Source: Phoenix dactylifera
Taxonomy: Eukaryota > Streptophyta > Magnoliopsida > Arecales > Arecaceae
NCBI RefSeq assembly: GCF_009389715.1
Contig: NW_024067666.1
Coordinates: 1,901,001 to 1,965,000, forward strand
Length of the DNA stretch: 64,000 nt
Direction: 5' to 3'
Both the position numbers and the translations under genes were made by a program. This document shows positions 61,901 to 64,000 of the stretch, one piece after another; the stretch's first letter is position 1, and the number at the start of each line of letters is the position of its first letter. The notes beneath the pieces were generated by a model. It saw nothing but the letters and a program-made list of their open reading frames with translations. It did not search any database and was not told where the DNA came from.

Positions 61901-63740
61901 GAACAGAATTACCCTACACATGATTTGGAGTTGGCAGCGGTAGTTTTTGCTCTGAAGATATGGAGGCATTATTTGTATGGGGAACACTGTGAGGTTTTCA
62001 CAGACCATAAAAGTTTGAAGTATATCTTCACACAGAAAGAGTTGAATTTGAGGCAAAGGAGATGGCTAGAACTACTGAAAGATTATGACCTGACTATTAG
62101 TTACCATTCAGGGAAAGCAAATGTAGTGGCTGATGCTTTGAGCAGAAAATCCTCAAGTGGGCTGGCAGCATTAATCACTACACAGAAGCATATTTTATTA
62201 GATTTGGAGAGATCAGGGATTGAGATAAGGCTACATGATCCTAAGGTACATCTGGCTACCCTCACAGTGCAGCCTACTCTGATTGAAAAGATCAAGATGT
62301 CTCAGAGAGAGGATCCAGAGTTACAGAAGATCAGAGAAACAGTAGAGTCAGGTATGCAGTAAGAATTCCGGGTGCATGAAGATGGCTCTTTAAGATTCGG
62401 GAGCAGGGTATGTGTGCCAAAGGTACCAGAAATGAAGAAAGAGATTCTTGATGAGGCCCATAACTCAGCTTATACAGTGCATCCAGGTGGTACCAAAATG
62501 TACCGGGACTTGAAGGAAAATTTTTGGTGGAGCGGCATGAAGCGAGATATAGCTCAGTATGTTGCACAGTGCTTAGTGTGTCAGCAAGTGAAAGCTGAGC
62601 ATCAGAGACCTGCTGGACCACTACAGTCTCTTATCATTCCTCAGTGGAAGTGGGAGCATATCACCATGGATTTTGTGACTGCTCTGCTTAAGACTCCTCG
62701 GGGTAATGATGCAGTGTGGGTGATTGTTGACCGACTGACCAAGTCAGCACATTTCTTGCCTTTTAGAGTTGGCTTTTTCTTGGAGAAATTGGCAAGTATG
62801 TACATAGAGCAAATTGTGAGGCTGCACGGGATTCCAGTTTCAATTGTGTCTGACAGAGATACTAGATTTGTGTCACAATTTTGGAAGAGCCTTCATAAAG
62901 CTCTTGGTACAAGATTGGACTTCAATACAGCTTTTCATCCACAAACTGATGGACAGTCGGAGCGCACTATTCAGATCTTGGAGGATATGTTGAGGGCTTG
63001 TGTCATGGATTTGGGTGGTGCATGGGATAGTCATTTGTCGCTGGTTGAATTTGCCTACAACAATAGTTATCAAGCCAGCATTCAGATGGCTCCTTTTGAG
63101 GCATTGTATGGCAGGAAATGCCGATCTCCAATTTGTTGGGATGATGTGGGAGAAAGAAAAGTATTGGGTCCAGAGATAGTACAACAAACTGTGGATAAGA
63201 TACAGGTGATCAGAGAACGACTCCTTATAGCTCAGAGTAGACAAAAGAGTTATGCTGATAATAGGAGAAGAGAACTGGAGTTTCAGGTTGGCGATCATGT
63301 TTTCTTGAGAGTATCTCCTACTAAAGGTATGATGAGGTTCGGAATTCGTGGCAAATTGAGCCCTAGGTTTGTCGGTCCGTTCGAAATCTTGGACAGAGTT
63401 GGAGAAGTGGCATATCGTTTGGCCCGACCACCAGCTTTATCAAGTGTACATAATGTATTCCATGTTTCAATGCTGAGGAAATATATTCCGGACCCGAACC
63501 ATGTGGTAGATTTTGAGCCTATAAGTCTGCATGAGGATCTGACTTATGAAGAGTACCCGGTACGGATTGTGGACAGAAAAGATCAAGTGTTGCGACGTCG
63601 GACCATTCCTTATGTAAAGGTGCAATGGAGTAACCACTCCGAAAGAGAGGCCACTTGGGAGCTCGAAGAAGAAATAAAACCCAAACATCCTCAACTCTTT
63701 GGTATTCCAGGTACATTAATTTCGCGGACGAAATTTTTTT
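58967..63740 (+). mobile_element. gag-pol region of the chromovirus
   Basis: Domains in order are as follows. Gag (about 58967-60250) has a Gln-rich stretch, a capsid-type core and two zinc-knuckle motifs (CYRCGGPHLKRDC, CFSCGQEGHKAVVC). An aspartic protease (about 60300-60650) has FDSGATHSFI. Reverse transcriptase (about 60880-61500) has FIDDILVYS, followed by RNase H (about 61800-62150). Integrase (about 62430-63250) has the zinc-binding N-terminus and the catalytic core around HPQTDGQSERT. A chromodomain (about 63540-63700) recognises chromatin marks in this clade. The domain order is that of Ty3/gypsy. About three breaks interrupt it. Confidence 0.92.
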
Positions 63741-63743
63741 TTT

Positions 63744-63755
63744 AGGAGGGGAGAA
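63744..63755 (+). other. Polypurine tract
   Basis: The sequence aggaggggagaa directly precedes the 3' LTR and would prime plus-strand synthesis. Confidence 0.85.
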
Positions 63756-64000
63756 TGTAAAACCCCCAAAATTAAAAAAAAAAAAGGAAAGGGGCGGATG
63801 GGCCGGCCCGAAAAGACCGGGCCCATCCCCCTTATCACGATCGTGCCTAGGGCACGATCGTGGAAGAAGGGGGCACGGGAGAGAGGGGCGGCGGCGGCGT
63901 TCGGTGGGAGGCGACTCGCCGGAGGAGACCGAGCGCCGGAGAGGGAGATCCGGCCGGCCGCGGGGGGGGACAAGCCTTCCTCTTTCCTTCCGTGAAGACC
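63756..64000 (+). repeat. 3' LTR, first 245 bases (cut by window end)
   Basis: It repeats the start of the 5' LTR (TGTAAAACCCCC...) and differs visibly only in the length of the G-run after ggccggccgc. Confidence 0.95.

Larger units (their letters stand above)
56292..64000 (+). mobile_element. Ty3/gypsy chromovirus LTR retrotransposon (Tekay/Del-like), near-complete
   Basis: The element has a 5' LTR (56292-58779), primer-binding site, gag-pol region with chromodomain, polypurine tract and the first 245 bases of the 3' LTR, cut by the window end. The 5' flank aatca (56287-56291) should be the target-site duplication. The overlapping LTR starts agree throughout except for the length of one G-run, so it is a young insertion. 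The coding region has about three breaks, so it is probably not autonomous as sequenced. The C-terminal chromodomain of integrase places it among chromoviruses, and the long LTR suggests the Tekay/Del lineage. Confidence 0.93.

Overview
This is a plant nuclear window, almost certainly from an angiosperm with a repeat-rich genome. The evidence is spliced genes with plant-specific products (plastid division protein PDV2, a DUF547/leucine-zipper protein, phytoglobin, a CC-NB-ARC-LRR resistance gene, DUF4228 and DC1 proteins), a chromovirus LTR retrotransposon, a CACTA transposon, Tourist-like and hAT-like MITEs, LINE tails and an Au-type SINE. GC-rich single-exon genes are compatible with a monocot, but the sequence alone does not fix the family.

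Layout. 1-5.5 kb is AT-rich upstream sequence holding two MITE-like elements and a 5'-truncated LINE. 5.58-10.89 kb carries a nine-exon gene for a 617-residue DUF547 protein (+). 12.28-18.69 kb carries PDV2 (+), two exons split by a 5.5 kb intron full of repeats. 19.4-20.6 kb is a truncated copy of a phytoglobin locus, followed by a degenerate minisatellite. 22.4-25.1 kb is an intronless NLR gene (-) with one stop and one frameshift. 25-31 kb is intergenic, with MITEs, a nested tandem repeat and a retroposed 3' end. 31.77-35.15 kb is a four-exon class 1 phytoglobin gene (+) with a one-base deletion in exon 3. It is the fuller relative of the 19.4-20.6 kb fragment. 36.9-37.3 and 44.0-44.5 kb are two DUF4228 genes (-) with N-myristoylation-type starts. 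Between them lie a SINE with perfect target-site duplications, a LINE tail and an interlocked pair of Tourist-like MITEs.

49.67-53.40 kb is a complete-ended CACTA element (CACTAC...GTAGTG, 3-bp duplication) whose interior holds exons of at least one host gene. These are the two terminal exons of an HYH/HY5-type bZIP and an exon resembling the thylakoid cofactor-assembly factor CCB4. 54.28-55.04 kb is a DC1-domain protein gene (-). From 56.29 kb to the window edge lies a young Ty3/gypsy chromovirus (Tekay/Del-like) with 2.5 kb LTRs. Its 3' LTR runs off the window.

The host genes do not form a pathway. They cover plastid division, oxygen/NO chemistry, immunity and stress-type small proteins. 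The items most worth a second look are the gene-capturing CACTA element, the interlocked MITE structures, and the pair of unequally decayed phytoglobin loci. Nothing here demands a wholly new biological system.
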